From NCBI GenBank assembly GCA_019322475.1, contig JAHWIN010000008.1, forward strand, positions 1 to 9,428: a stretch of DNA of 9,428 nucleotides, read 5' to 3'. The position numbers and the translations under genes are program-made. Numbering within the stretch: the first letter of the stretch is position 1; each line of letters starts with the position of its first letter. Of this stretch, positions 1-6,340 are shown one piece after another. The notes under the pieces are model-generated. The model was not told the origin of the DNA. It did no database searches and was given only the letters and a program-made list of their open reading frames with translations. This DNA is from Candidatus Woesearchaeota archaeon. Lineage in GTDB: Archaea > Nanobdellota > Nanobdellia > Woesearchaeales > JACPBV01.

Positions 1-2
1 GC

Positions 3-971
3 TGCAAAACCTCTCAAAAAGCCTATGAGCCAACAATCACAAGCAAAGACCTCTATGAAGGCAGGGAAGGCCTGGACATGGAATTCATGGAAAATACTCC
101 TCCTAAAGAGACGTTTGAGAATGCTGCCCTGCCAATAGGATTGATGCTCTATAATAAAGGTGCGCATGATATAAAAGATGGCTACTTTTCTATAGGCGTG
201 GAGAAAGACTACATGGAGATAATCCAGGGATCATTAAGGTCAATAAGCCAGGATGTAGCATTTGAACAGGACAATCGGCTGATCTTTAACCTGGAAGGCA
301 AGAGCATAACCCTTCCAGAAGGGGACGAAGAGCTCATAACATTTACAGCAAAGGTCACAAAGAATCTCACTAAGACAGACCCCCAGAGCGAGATCCACAC
401 GTCTTTGATAATGGCAACAGCATGCTATGCATACCAGACCCGGGCAGTTGAAACAGTCTGCATAGACACAGATGTTTACGGCTTCAGGGAAAGGGAAAAG
501 CCCTGCAAGGTGAGCACATTAAGGCTTAGCTCACAGGGAGCTCCTGTAGCTGTAACAGAGATAGAAAGCGATATGCTGCCTGGAGACGACGACCCGTCTG
601 TTGTAAGGCCAAGGTTCACTATCACAGTAAGAAACCTTGGAGATGGTGAGGTTATAAGGGAAAGAAGCGTAGAAGCTGCATGCTCATCCTCTAAATTAGG
701 GATTGATGACTGGAACTACATAACCGTAAAAGCTTATATTTCAGGCATAAGCCCTGAAAACAAGCTGGATTGCGACCTTGTAAAGGAAGGAAAAGATGAT
801 GACGGCCTCCTTCTCTTGAAGGGAAAGCAGGATATTATAAGGTGCTCTTATGAAAAAGGCTTTGATGAAACCAAAGGGGCTTTCGCTTCCCCTCTTCATA
901 TAGTCCTTGATTATGGCTATACTGAAACCATATCAAGAGAAGTTAAGATTAAAAAGATACTCTCACATTAG
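3..971 (+). CDS. Putative secreted/lipoprotein-like beta-rich protein, 5'-partial
   Basis: The frame is open from the first complete codon (base 3) to the TAG at 969-971, giving 322 visible residues. The internal ATG at 78 is therefore not a convincing start, and the gene begins outside the window. The first visible residue is Cys, preceded by an incomplete NGC codon (Gly, Ser, Arg or Cys). This would fit the Gly-Cys of a lipobox, but the signal peptide is not visible. The visible part has an EGLDMEFMENTPP segment, then LPIGLMLYNKGAHDI, a typical Ig/CARDB-like N-x-G beta pattern. A second such pattern is FTITVRNLGDGEV. Six further cysteines (ATACYAY, TVCID, KPCKV, AACSS, LDCDL, IRCSY) could form disulfides outside the cell. 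It resembles uncharacterised proteins I recall from DPANN archaea (segments QGAPVAVT and YGYTETISR), but this is recollection. Function is unknown. It converges on the next gene with 13 bases between stops. Confidence 0.75.
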   Translation, partial: CKTSQKAYEPTITSKDLYEGREGLDMEFMENTPPKETFENAALPIGLMLYNKGAHDIKDGYFSIGVEKDYMEIIQGSLRSISQDVAFEQDNRLIFNLEGKSITLPEGDEELITFTAKVTKNLTKTDPQSEIHTSLIMATACYAYQTRAVETVCIDTDVYGFREREKPCKVSTLRLSSQGAPVAVTEIESDMLPGDDDPSVVRPRFTITVRNLGDGEVIRERSVEAACSSSKLGIDDWNYITVKAYISGISPENKLDCDLVKEGKDDDGLLLLKGKQDIIRCSYEKGFDETKGAFASPLHIVLDYGYTETISREVKIKKILSH

Positions 972-984
972 ATAGGATACAGTT

Positions 985-2325
985 TCATTCATTCCTGACT
1001 ACCCTTACCTTGTAATCTTGGCCGAGGTCTATAACCTCTCCATTTCCCTGTACATTATCTGCATCAGAAGAGGCATCCTTAGTTTCCTCTCCTGCATCTC
1101 CTCCTGGGAACAGGCTGGCTAAATTATCTGTAATATCTTCAGAAACATCATTGCTTACAAGACTGTCCTCTTCCTTGAAGATCTGGCTTATTGCAGATTG
1201 GTCCTTCAATGCCATTTCCTCCTCTTTTTTTATTTTTTCCTTTTTTTCTTTAGCTATCTGCGCAGCAGTCTTTATCTGTATAAAATTAGAGAAAAATGAT
1301 TTTTTTTCTTTTTTATTTTTCGCTCCACGATTCTCCTCTTTAGGCATTTCATTTTTGCATTCTTCTTTAGTTTCTTTGCTTTTTTCCTCCGTTTCACATC
1401 TTTGCGCTTCCTTTTTCCCAGCATCCTTTTTTTTGCCTTCATCTTTTTCTGGACTCTCTTCTTCTTTTCTTGCCTTTCTCCTCCCTGTGTGCTCCTCCTT
1501 GCCGCCCTTTCTCTCCTCGATGGGCTTTTCCTCTAAATCTTTTCCTTCTTCTCCCTTTACTTTTCCTGCCCTCATAGGCTCTTCCTTCTCTTTCTCAGCC
1601 CTTAGCCTCTCTGCCTCCTTTACCTTAGCTTCTCTTCTTATCTCTTTCCTGACCTGCTCAGACATATCCTTGGCTCTTTTCTGTTTTTTTCTGAAAAGGA
1701 TGTCTTTGACCTTGCCCCTTAAGGCCTCCATCTGCTCCCTTTTTCTTGCGCTTTTAAGCTCAGCCAGCCTTTCCTCCTCCATCCTCTGTTTTTCCTTTAA
1801 TATCTTTACCTCTTCCTCTAGTTCCAGCCTCTTTAGCTTTTCCTCATCAGATTCGGTTTTTTCTCTTTTCTCGTTCTCTTCGCTTAGCTTTAGGATTTTT
1901 TCTTTTTCTTTTTCCTCTTTATCTTCTATCTCTTTAAGATTATCATTAAGCTTATTTTTCTCTTTCTCTAAGCTTGTTAAGCTGTTTTCATTGCTTTCCA
2001 GATCCTCTAGCTTTATCTCTTTCCATCCCCCTTCCTTTTCCTTTTTCTTCTCAACGGGCTTTTTTATCTTCCTTCTGATGCCTCCTTTTTCAACAGCCCG
2101 GTCAATATCTTCTTGCGTTATCCCCTTCTCATTTGCTTTCCTGCTGTTTTTGATAGAGCTTACCTTCTCATTTAGCTTGCCTTTAAACTCACCAAATTTA
2201 TTGGCTGCCTTATAGGAGACGGCTGCTTTTTTGTTCATAACCTTTGAGCAGATTTCAGAAAAAACCTTCTTCCTCCTCTTCTTTGCAAGATACTTATCCA
2301 TATCCCTATGAAAATTTAACGCCAT
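985..2325 (-). CDS. Lys/Glu-rich coiled-coil protein of unknown function
   Basis: This 446-residue protein is not assigned to any family. The N-terminus (1-60) is basic and mixed in composition (MALNFHRDMDKYLAKKRRKK). Residues about 115-250 are heptad-like charged helix, rich in E, K, R and L, and likely coiled coil. Residues 250-340 are E/K/G-rich and probably disordered. A short hydrophobic stretch at 343-357 (FFSNFIQIKTAAQIA) interrupts this, and residues 384-446 form an acidic tail ending in a beta-like segment (EVIDLGQDYKVRVVRNE). There is no signal peptide or membrane segment, so it is probably cytoplasmic. A TATA box at 2349-2356 sits at -24 to -31 from the ATG, supporting this start and a leaderless mRNA. 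The large opposite-strand ORF here is a by-product of Lys/Glu codons. A structural, cytoskeletal or nucleic-acid-associated role is possible, but nothing in the sequence proves one. Confidence 0.8.
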   Translation of the reverse strand: MALNFHRDMDKYLAKKRRKKVFSEICSKVMNKKAAVSYKAANKFGEFKGKLNEKVSSIKNSRKANEKGITQEDIDRAVEKGGIRRKIKKPVEKKKEKEGGWKEIKLEDLESNENSLTSLEKEKNKLNDNLKEIEDKEEKEKEKILKLSEENEKREKTESDEEKLKRLELEEEVKILKEKQRMEEERLAELKSARKREQMEALRGKVKDILFRKKQKRAKDMSEQVRKEIRREAKVKEAERLRAEKEKEEPMRAGKVKGEEGKDLEEKPIEERKGGKEEHTGRRKARKEEESPEKDEGKKKDAGKKEAQRCETEEKSKETKEECKNEMPKEENRGAKNKKEKKSFFSNFIQIKTAAQIAKEKKEKIKKEEEMALKDQSAISQIFKEEDSLVSNDVSEDITDNLASLFPGGDAGEETKDASSDADNVQGNGEVIDLGQDYKVRVVRNE

Positions 2326-2348
2326 ACTCTGGGATTATAGCTGAGATT

Positions 2349-2356
2349 TATATAAA
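2349..2356 (-). promoter_or_regulatory. TATA box for the coiled-coil protein gene
   Basis: TTTATATA on the minus strand lies at -24 to -31 from the ATG at 2325. An A-rich BRE-like stretch (AAAAAG) precedes it directly. No Shine-Dalgarno lies between box and ATG, so a leaderless transcript is predicted. The box sits at the edge of the palindrome pair at 2360-2405. Confidence 0.7.
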
Positions 2357-2417
2357 CTTTTTGGAAACGAAGTTTCCAAATCGGTTTAGAAACTGTGTTT
2401 CTAAAACTTTTTGGAAA
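2354..2417. repeat. 14-bp direct repeat flanking the twin palindromes
   Basis: AAACTTTTTGGAAA occurs at 2354-2367 and again at 2404-2417, exactly 50 bp apart. That is twice the 25-bp centre spacing of the two palindromes it overlaps. The phased arrangement suggests duplication of a roughly 25/50-bp unit or a multi-site binding array. Confidence 0.6.
2360..2405. repeat. Two tandem near-identical hairpins/palindromes
   Basis: Copy 1 has arms TTTGGAAAC (2360-2368) and GTTTCCAAA (2372-2380) around a 3-base centre. Copy 2 has arms TTTAGAAAC (2385-2393) and GTTTCTAAA (2397-2405), also with a 3-base centre. Both 9-bp stems are perfect. They differ by one base pair, G-C in copy 1 and A-T in copy 2, so pairing is kept in both. 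The centres are 25 bp apart. They lie between the NFACT stop (2430) and the TATA box of the coiled-coil gene (2349-2356). They could be a tandem operator, an NFACT 3'-end or terminator structure, or a short palindromic repeat. Confidence 0.75.
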
Positions 2418-2429
2418 ATACTTTTAGGA

Positions 2430-3539
2430 TCATATCTCTATCTCTATTGACTTGTCTTTGCTGTTCACCTTTTTTATAAGTTTGTGCCCCTTAAGCCTTT
2501 TTTCTACCTCTCCCCACCCATGCTTCTTTGCAGCTTCCCTCATCTCAAGGATTATGTTATTTATAAGCTCATAGTTTTGATAGATTATATCTGCCTTGCC
2601 TCTTTCTTCAGCCTCTTTATCCAGCATCTCCTCGATGCTTTTCTCCTGCTGCTCCATCCTTCTCTTAAGCTTTTCTATCTCTTTTTCCTGCTTTGTCTTT
2701 GGCTTTTCTTCCTTAAGGTGATTCATGAAATAATGGTCAAGAGCATCATTATATGATTTAAATTCCTTTTTTTCCGTCCCTTCATAAGCCTTTAGCTCGA
2801 AGGGTGTTACGTCTTTTACCTCTTTGCCTTCATAATTGATTACCGGGCTGGCCTTTCTTCCAACGATCTTTTTTATCGATTTAAGCAGCTCACTTCTTTC
2901 CCCGTCTTCTAATTCAGAAGCAGCCTTCTCCTTGTCTATCCCTGCTGTTAAGCATGCCTCCTCAGAATACTTTCCCCCCAATCCAAGCTCAGCAGCAAGG
3001 CACTTTACTATGCTTTTGCTGCTTCCTTTGAGTAGCTCATCAAGCTCTTTTGCTTTGAGCCCGATAAAGCTGTATTCCATCTTAGGGTATGTATATTTTT
3101 TCTTGGCCATTATCTCCCTGTCCTTCCACTTATGGTAGACAAGCGCAGAAAGCACAGTGCCCTCCTCATCACACAATATTATATTCCCTTTTCCAAAAAG
3201 CTCTATCACCAGTTTTTTCTTATCTGTTTTTTCAAAATCCATCTCAACGATCCTTTCAGGTCCCAGCTGCCTTATTTCCTTAAGCCTGCAATTGCCAAGA
3301 TGCTTCCTTAGGAACATGCAGAATCCTGAAGGCTCTTCAGCAGGCCCTTTAGACGAAGCAAGATACATTATCTTCCCCGATATCACCCTTAATATCTGCT
3401 TTCCTTTTCCAGGGGCATAAAGCTGGATTATTATCTCTTCTTTCTTAGGGTTATAGATATTGTCAACCCTGCTCCCCTCTAAAAATTCCAGTTCCTTCAC
3501 CAGATAATGGATCTCTAAGGATGTTAGGCCTGTTTTCAT
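2430..3539 (-). CDS. NFACT (RqcH/NEMF-like) protein lacking the NFACT-R domain
   Basis: The 369-residue product begins MKTGLTSLEIHYLVKEL, the usual NFACT-N opening, so I prefer the ATG at 3537-3539. A TTG three codons upstream (3546-3548) is the alternative and fits the TATA spacing better. Family features are the EPSGFCMFLRKHL segment (about 69-82), RQLGPERIVEMDF with Glu95-Arg96 at the place of the tRNA-binding Asp-Arg pair of RqcH/NEMF, a helical mid-region, and a charged coiled coil at about 280-325. NFACT proteins bind the large subunit of stalled ribosomes and add C-terminal tails to the stuck nascent chain. Full-length archaeal members are usually around 600-700 residues with a C-terminal NFACT-R (DUF814) domain. 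Here the protein stops after the middle region. Only 104 non-coding bases follow, so no frameshifted remainder is nearby. Confidence 0.88.
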   Translation of the reverse strand: MKTGLTSLEIHYLVKELEFLEGSRVDNIYNPKKEEIIIQLYAPGKGKQILRVISGKIMYLASSKGPAEEPSGFCMFLRKHLGNCRLKEIRQLGPERIVEMDFEKTDKKKLVIELFGKGNIILCDEEGTVLSALVYHKWKDREIMAKKKYTYPKMEYSFIGLKAKELDELLKGSSKSIVKCLAAELGLGGKYSEEACLTAGIDKEKAASELEDGERSELLKSIKKIVGRKASPVINYEGKEVKDVTPFELKAYEGTEKKEFKSYNDALDHYFMNHLKEEKPKTKQEKEIEKLKRRMEQQEKSIEEMLDKEAEERGKADIIYQNYELINNIILEMREAAKKHGWGEVEKRLKGHKLIKKVNSKDKSIEIEI

Positions 3540-3569
3540 AATAACCAATCAAAGAAAAAAGAAAATGGG

Positions 3570-3577
3570 TATATAAA
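3570..3577 (-). promoter_or_regulatory. TATA box for the NFACT gene
   Basis: TTTATATA on the minus strand lies 31-38 bases before the ATG at 3539 and 22-29 bases before the TTG at 3548. This implies either a leader of about 8 bases or leaderless TTG initiation. The insertion at 3593-3857 begins about 15 bp upstream of the box. It leaves the core promoter intact but replaces everything further upstream. Confidence 0.65.
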
Positions 3578-3583
3578 TCTAAC

Positions 3584-3592
3584 CCAAAAATT
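3584..3592. repeat. Target-site duplication, left copy
   Basis: CCAAAAATT here is repeated exactly at 3858-3866, directly outside the 17-bp terminal inverted repeats. One more matching C (3583 and 3857) leaves the boundary uncertain by one base. Confidence 0.75.
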
Positions 3593-3857
3593 GGCTTCAT
3601 CCATAAAATGAAGGTTGCCATCAATTTGTGAGCGATACATTCATCAATCCAATCACAGCGGAGGATTGACCGGTAGTTGGTTGTGCACCTTCTCCTTAAG
3701 TTGGGGTGGGACACTTCAATTAGTCCTGCTCCCTATGGGGAGGATTGAAGTATTTAGCCTTTGGCTAAATGCTTTACCTAAGGGAGGGGCCGCTCTTAAA
3801 ATAACAAGAACTCGGAGCGAGCCGATGGCAACCCCGAAGGATTTTATGGATGAAGCC
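3593..3857. mobile_element. 265-bp MITE-like non-autonomous insertion element
   Basis: The ends are perfect 17-bp inverted repeats: GGCTTCATCCATAAAAT at 3593-3609 and its complement at 3841-3857. A second inverted pair, GGTTGCCATC at 3613-3622 with GATGGCAACC at 3824-3833, extends the terminal stem. A 9-bp direct repeat, CCAAAAATT, flanks the element. The interior holds a hairpin at 3748-3774 (ATTTAGCC/GGCTAAAT core), an 8-bp pair ACTTCAAT (3713-3720) with ATTGAAGT (3744-3751), and GAGGATTGA twice (3661-3669, 3740-3748). No credible ORF is confined to it and no transposase lies in the window. It interrupts the extreme 3' end of PEPCK and supplies that gene's last three residues and stop codon. 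The parent family is not assigned. A transcribed structured RNA is an alternative or additional role. Confidence 0.75.
3748..3774. repeat. Strong hairpin inside the insertion element
   Basis: AAGTATTTAGCC (3748-3759) pairs with GGCTAAATGCTT (3763-3774) across a TTT loop. The stem is 12 bp with one G-T wobble. It competes with the overlapping 3713-3751 hairpin, so the two folds are alternatives if the region is transcribed. Confidence 0.6.
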
Positions 3858-5718
3858 CCAAAAATTCAAGAGGGCTTATCACATCCTTCCCGAACCTTTC
3901 TATAGAATCCAGCAGTCTTTGCCTCTGCTCGTCCATCTGTTTCTTGAACATGTCCGGAACATTCTCTTCTTCATTATATATGGATTCTATCCTTTCCAGC
4001 TTGTCCAGGTATCTTTTTGCCCTTATAGAAAACTGCTCGACATACTCATCAACGCCGTATTCCTTGTCAAATACCTCTTTAAAGAGCCTTTTTAGGTCCT
4101 CATGCTTGGGGATGAGCCCTATAGGCGTCTCAATTCCGTCATATTCCCCATGCACTCTCCCTTCCATCCACATAAGCCATACTTTCTTGTCCAGCTTGCC
4201 GTTAAGGAACTTCCTTTTCTCATCCTTAAGGAAATAGTTGGTTGTAAATATCTCAGGGGGGTTGGCGCAGTCTTCCCCGAATTTGAGGTGTTTCTCGATA
4301 TATGTTCCCAGAGGGATGACCAAAAAGTCCATGTTGGCCATAGGGCTGTGCTTAAGCTCCCCTTCCTGCCCCAGTGTTGCAGCCGTCGTCTCTGACTCAA
4401 GTGCAGCCCCTGCAAAGGCCCCATGCCCCCAGCTTAAGGTTTGGGCAACAGGAACAGAGGTGTTAGAGTCCCTCCCCCCATATATTATCCCTTTTATAGG
4501 GACCCCCTCAGGGTCGTCAGCCCTGGAATCTGCATTGTCAAGATCATTTATCCTTAATGTAAATCTGGCATTCTTGTGGGATATGTCTATCGTGTTTCCG
4601 TCATCATCCTTTTTCCCTTCAGACCATTCCCCTGAATGGTTATTTCCTTTTTTAGGGGTTTCTTTGCCCATCCCCAGCCAGTAAAGATTCCCTTCATGTT
4701 CGAGGATATTGGCTATTATAAGCTCCCTGGGCGTAGTAAGTGTCTTGTATATCACAGGGTCATCGTCATCATTTATGTCCTTTATCACACCGAATATCCC
4801 GCATTCGACATTGACTGCTTTGCATATTCCCCCCTCGTCTATCCTTAGGTAGGCTATATCATCCCCTACGATGGTCTGTCCGGATATCATTGCAGTGGAT
4901 GTCTTGCCGCACAGGCTCGGAAATGCCCCGCTGAAATATGTTATCCTGTTCTTGTCCGCCTGCCTTGCCCCCATTATGAACATATGCTCGCACAGCCAGT
5001 CTTCTTTTGCGGCCCTGCTTATGGCCAGCCTCAGGGCCAGTTTCTTGAGCCCTACGCTGTTCCCTCCATACTGGTTGTTTACGCTCAATACTCTCTCATC
5101 CTCCAAGTCGATATATATCCTTCTCTTGTCGATGTTTTTCGTTGTGTTCCTTTCATCAAGCTCCCCTGCAGAATGTATGAAATGGAAAAAATCTCCTGAC
5201 CCTTCAAGCCTCTTGAACTCGCTGTACCCTTTCCTGTATAGTAGATCCTCATTATGTGCGACATAAAAAGAGTCTGTCAGCTGCAGGGCAGGTATAGAAA
5301 ATTTGGAATTTGTAGGCCCAAGGCAGTAGAAGCACACAAGCATCTCCTTGCCTTCCATGCACCCTTCCATAAAGCCCATTATCTCCTTTAGACCTTCTTC
5401 CTTGTCTATTGTCTTGATATGCTTGCTCAGCGTTTTCCCCTTAGGAAGAAGCACCCTGGTATTTGCCTTGTCCCGCGCCTGGTCCTGGTAATTGTCATAA
5501 TGTATAGTATGCCCTTCAATATTTGTCTTTTTCTCCTCCCCTTTTGTTATAGCTCCCTCCCTTACATAATCAACATCCTCTTCGCTGTCAGTTATGACTT
5601 TAACTTTGGAAGGCCTGCAGTGCTTGGTGTATTTCTCAACTATCTCCATAACCTTGGGATTCTTAAGCTCCTCAAGTTTCCTTAGCTCTTTCTCACATAG
5701 TATGTTTTTGTCGATCAT
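3844..5718 (-). CDS. pckG: Phosphoenolpyruvate carboxykinase (GTP)
   Basis: It converts oxaloacetate plus GTP to PEP, CO2 and GDP, the entry step of gluconeogenesis, in the cytoplasm. I use the ATG at 5716-5718 (624 residues). A longer frame reaches 5781, but a TATA box at 5742-5749 falls inside that extension at exactly -24 to -31 from this ATG. Motifs (624-residue numbering) include the P-loop GAFPSLCGKTST at 264-275 with the reactive-type Cys270, VGDDIAYLRIDEGG at 284-297 (kinase-2 region), VLSVNNQYGGNSVGLKKLALR at about 210-230, GIIYGGRDSN at 410-419, and NPPEIFTTNYFL at 486-497. The length suits the roughly 600-residue GTP class rather than the ATP class. The last three residues (LHP) and the TAA are supplied by the terminal repeat of the adjacent insertion element. 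The ancestral end was probably EFLG-stop. Confidence 0.95.
   Translation of the reverse strand: MIDKNILCEKELRKLEELKNPKVMEIVEKYTKHCRPSKVKVITDSEEDVDYVREGAITKGEEKKTNIEGHTIHYDNYQDQARDKANTRVLLPKGKTLSKHIKTIDKEEGLKEIMGFMEGCMEGKEMLVCFYCLGPTNSKFSIPALQLTDSFYVAHNEDLLYRKGYSEFKRLEGSGDFFHFIHSAGELDERNTTKNIDKRRIYIDLEDERVLSVNNQYGGNSVGLKKLALRLAISRAAKEDWLCEHMFIMGARQADKNRITYFSGAFPSLCGKTSTAMISGQTIVGDDIAYLRIDEGGICKAVNVECGIFGVIKDINDDDDPVIYKTLTTPRELIIANILEHEGNLYWLGMGKETPKKGNNHSGEWSEGKKDDDGNTIDISHKNARFTLRINDLDNADSRADDPEGVPIKGIIYGGRDSNTSVPVAQTLSWGHGAFAGAALESETTAATLGQEGELKHSPMANMDFLVIPLGTYIEKHLKFGEDCANPPEIFTTNYFLKDEKRKFLNGKLDKKVWLMWMEGRVHGEYDGIETPIGLIPKHEDLKRLFKEVFDKEYGVDEYVEQFSIRAKRYLDKLERIESIYNEEENVPDMFKKQMDEQRQRLLDSIERFGKDVISPLEFLGLHP
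3858..3866. repeat. Target-site duplication, right copy (inside PEPCK)
   Basis: CCAAAAATT matches 3584-3592. On the minus strand it encodes the final Phe-Leu-Gly region of PEPCK. Confidence 0.75.
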
Positions 5719-5741
5719 TTTCTCGATTAGGGCTTCAATAC

Positions 5742-5749
5742 TATATAAA
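5742..5749 (-). promoter_or_regulatory. TATA box for PEPCK
   Basis: TTTATATA on the minus strand lies at -24 to -31 from the ATG at 5718, with no Shine-Dalgarno, so a leaderless mRNA is predicted. It decides the start over the upstream in-frame ATG at 5781. Confidence 0.75.
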
Positions 5750-5750
5750 T

Positions 5751-5784
5751 ATGTTATGTTATAGAAATAACAGGATAACATCCT
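5751..5784. promoter_or_regulatory. Nested palindromes upstream of the PEPCK TATA box
   Basis: ATGTTAT (5751-5757) pairs with ATAACAT (5775-5781), and GTTAT (5758-5762) pairs with ATAAC (5767-5771). The result is a 12-bp stem with a 3-base bulge on one side. An overlapping 13-bp palindrome, AGGATAACATCCT, spans 5772-5784. The block fills the gap between the membrane-protein stop (5785) and the PEPCK TATA box. It could be an operator controlling PEPCK or a 3'-end structure of the upstream operon. Confidence 0.5.
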
Positions 5785-6333
5785 TTACTTGATGCTGTCA
5801 TATATGGAAAGATACCCTTTGGCAGCCAAAACCTTCATGTCTTTTTTCAGTTCAACAGTTATCTTTCCATTTTCCTTGGCCTCTTTTAAAGAATCAAGAA
5901 CATTATCAGAGTTAAGTATATTATAGATTGTTTCCTGGTCTCCTTTTATGGTTATATCCTCATCCCGGGCATTCCCCTTTTTAGTTTCTATCTCATGCCT
6001 GTCAACATAGCCATAGAACATATCTTCAGAATCTGTTACCCAGACCTCCATTATGGGGTAGCTGCCTGTTCCTATCGGCTTTTTTAGCTTATAGCCCCCT
6101 GCCTCATTAAGGAGATAGTTGATATGCTCAGCCTCTATGACAGTGCCCCCTTCAGCAATTGTCTTTAGCCCATCTTCAGGAAGGACAGGCTTCTCTACGA
6201 TGGGCTTAGGCACCATATTAGGGGCGATGACAAGATAATATGCCCCGCCAAAGACTATAACAACTATGAATATGGCAGTTATAGCAAGTATATGCCCGAT
6301 TATCTTATGCAGCCGCCCCCTGGATTTTCCCAT
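5785..6333 (-). CDS. Single-pass membrane protein with extracytoplasmic domain, unknown function
   Basis: I choose the ATG at 6331-6333 (182 residues) because AAGGAG (6344-6349) precedes it. A longer frame from 6372 would overlap the aminotransferase by 32 bases. The N-terminus is basic (MGKSRGRLHK), followed by one hydrophobic helix at about 11-37 and a proline-rich linker (PNMVPKPIVEKPVLP). The rest is a soluble domain of about 130 residues, probably outside the membrane. It has conserved-looking patches (EAEHINYLLNEAGGYKL, DITIKGDQETIYNILNS, VLAAKGYLSIYDSIK). The C-terminal half has a weak SCP2-like pattern, which is only a guess. It starts 7 bases after the aminotransferase stop, so it is the last gene of the kinase-aminotransferase operon and probably translationally coupled. 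Confidence 0.8.
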   Translation of the reverse strand: MGKSRGRLHKIIGHILAITAIFIVVIVFGGAYYLVIAPNMVPKPIVEKPVLPEDGLKTIAEGGTVIEAEHINYLLNEAGGYKLKKPIGTGSYPIMEVWVTDSEDMFYGYVDRHEIETKKGNARDEDITIKGDQETIYNILNSDNVLDSLKEAKENGKITVELKKDMKVLAAKGYLSIYDSIK

Positions 6334-6340
6334 ACTGTAT

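Noticed and set aside
1151..2215. 354-codon plus-strand open frame antisense to the coiled-coil gene
   Set aside because: Its Ser/Phe/Leu-rich product is the mirror of Lys/Glu codons, it has no archaeal promoter or Shine-Dalgarno, and the minus-strand gene has a well-placed TATA box.
2354..2417. CRISPR array
   Set aside because: There are only two short palindromes, with no repeated unit of 24-37 bp, no spacers and no cas genes.
3463..3714. Minus-strand open frame from the element into the NFACT 5' region
   Set aside because: It overlaps the NFACT coding region in another frame, has no promoter and resembles no family.
3593..3857. Structured region considered as RNase P RNA, SRP RNA or tRNA
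   Set aside because: The closing stem looked RNA-like, but I see none of the conserved RNase P core motifs, SRP S-domain motifs or tRNA T-loop. The flanking 9-bp duplication favours an insertion element.
3615..3905. Open frame of 96 codons crossing the insertion element on the plus strand
   Set aside because: It starts at TTG, runs across the element boundary into antisense PEPCK and has no recognisable domain, so it is not credible as a transposase remnant.
4119..5685. Several open frames overlapping PEPCK on both strands
   Set aside because: They are shadows of a gene with intact catalytic motifs, and none has a promoter or family features.
5719..5781. N-terminal extension of PEPCK from the ATG at 5781
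   Set aside because: The extension contains the TATA box and an AT-rich palindrome, and its peptide does not look like PEPCK. The ATG at 5718 has ideal spacing.
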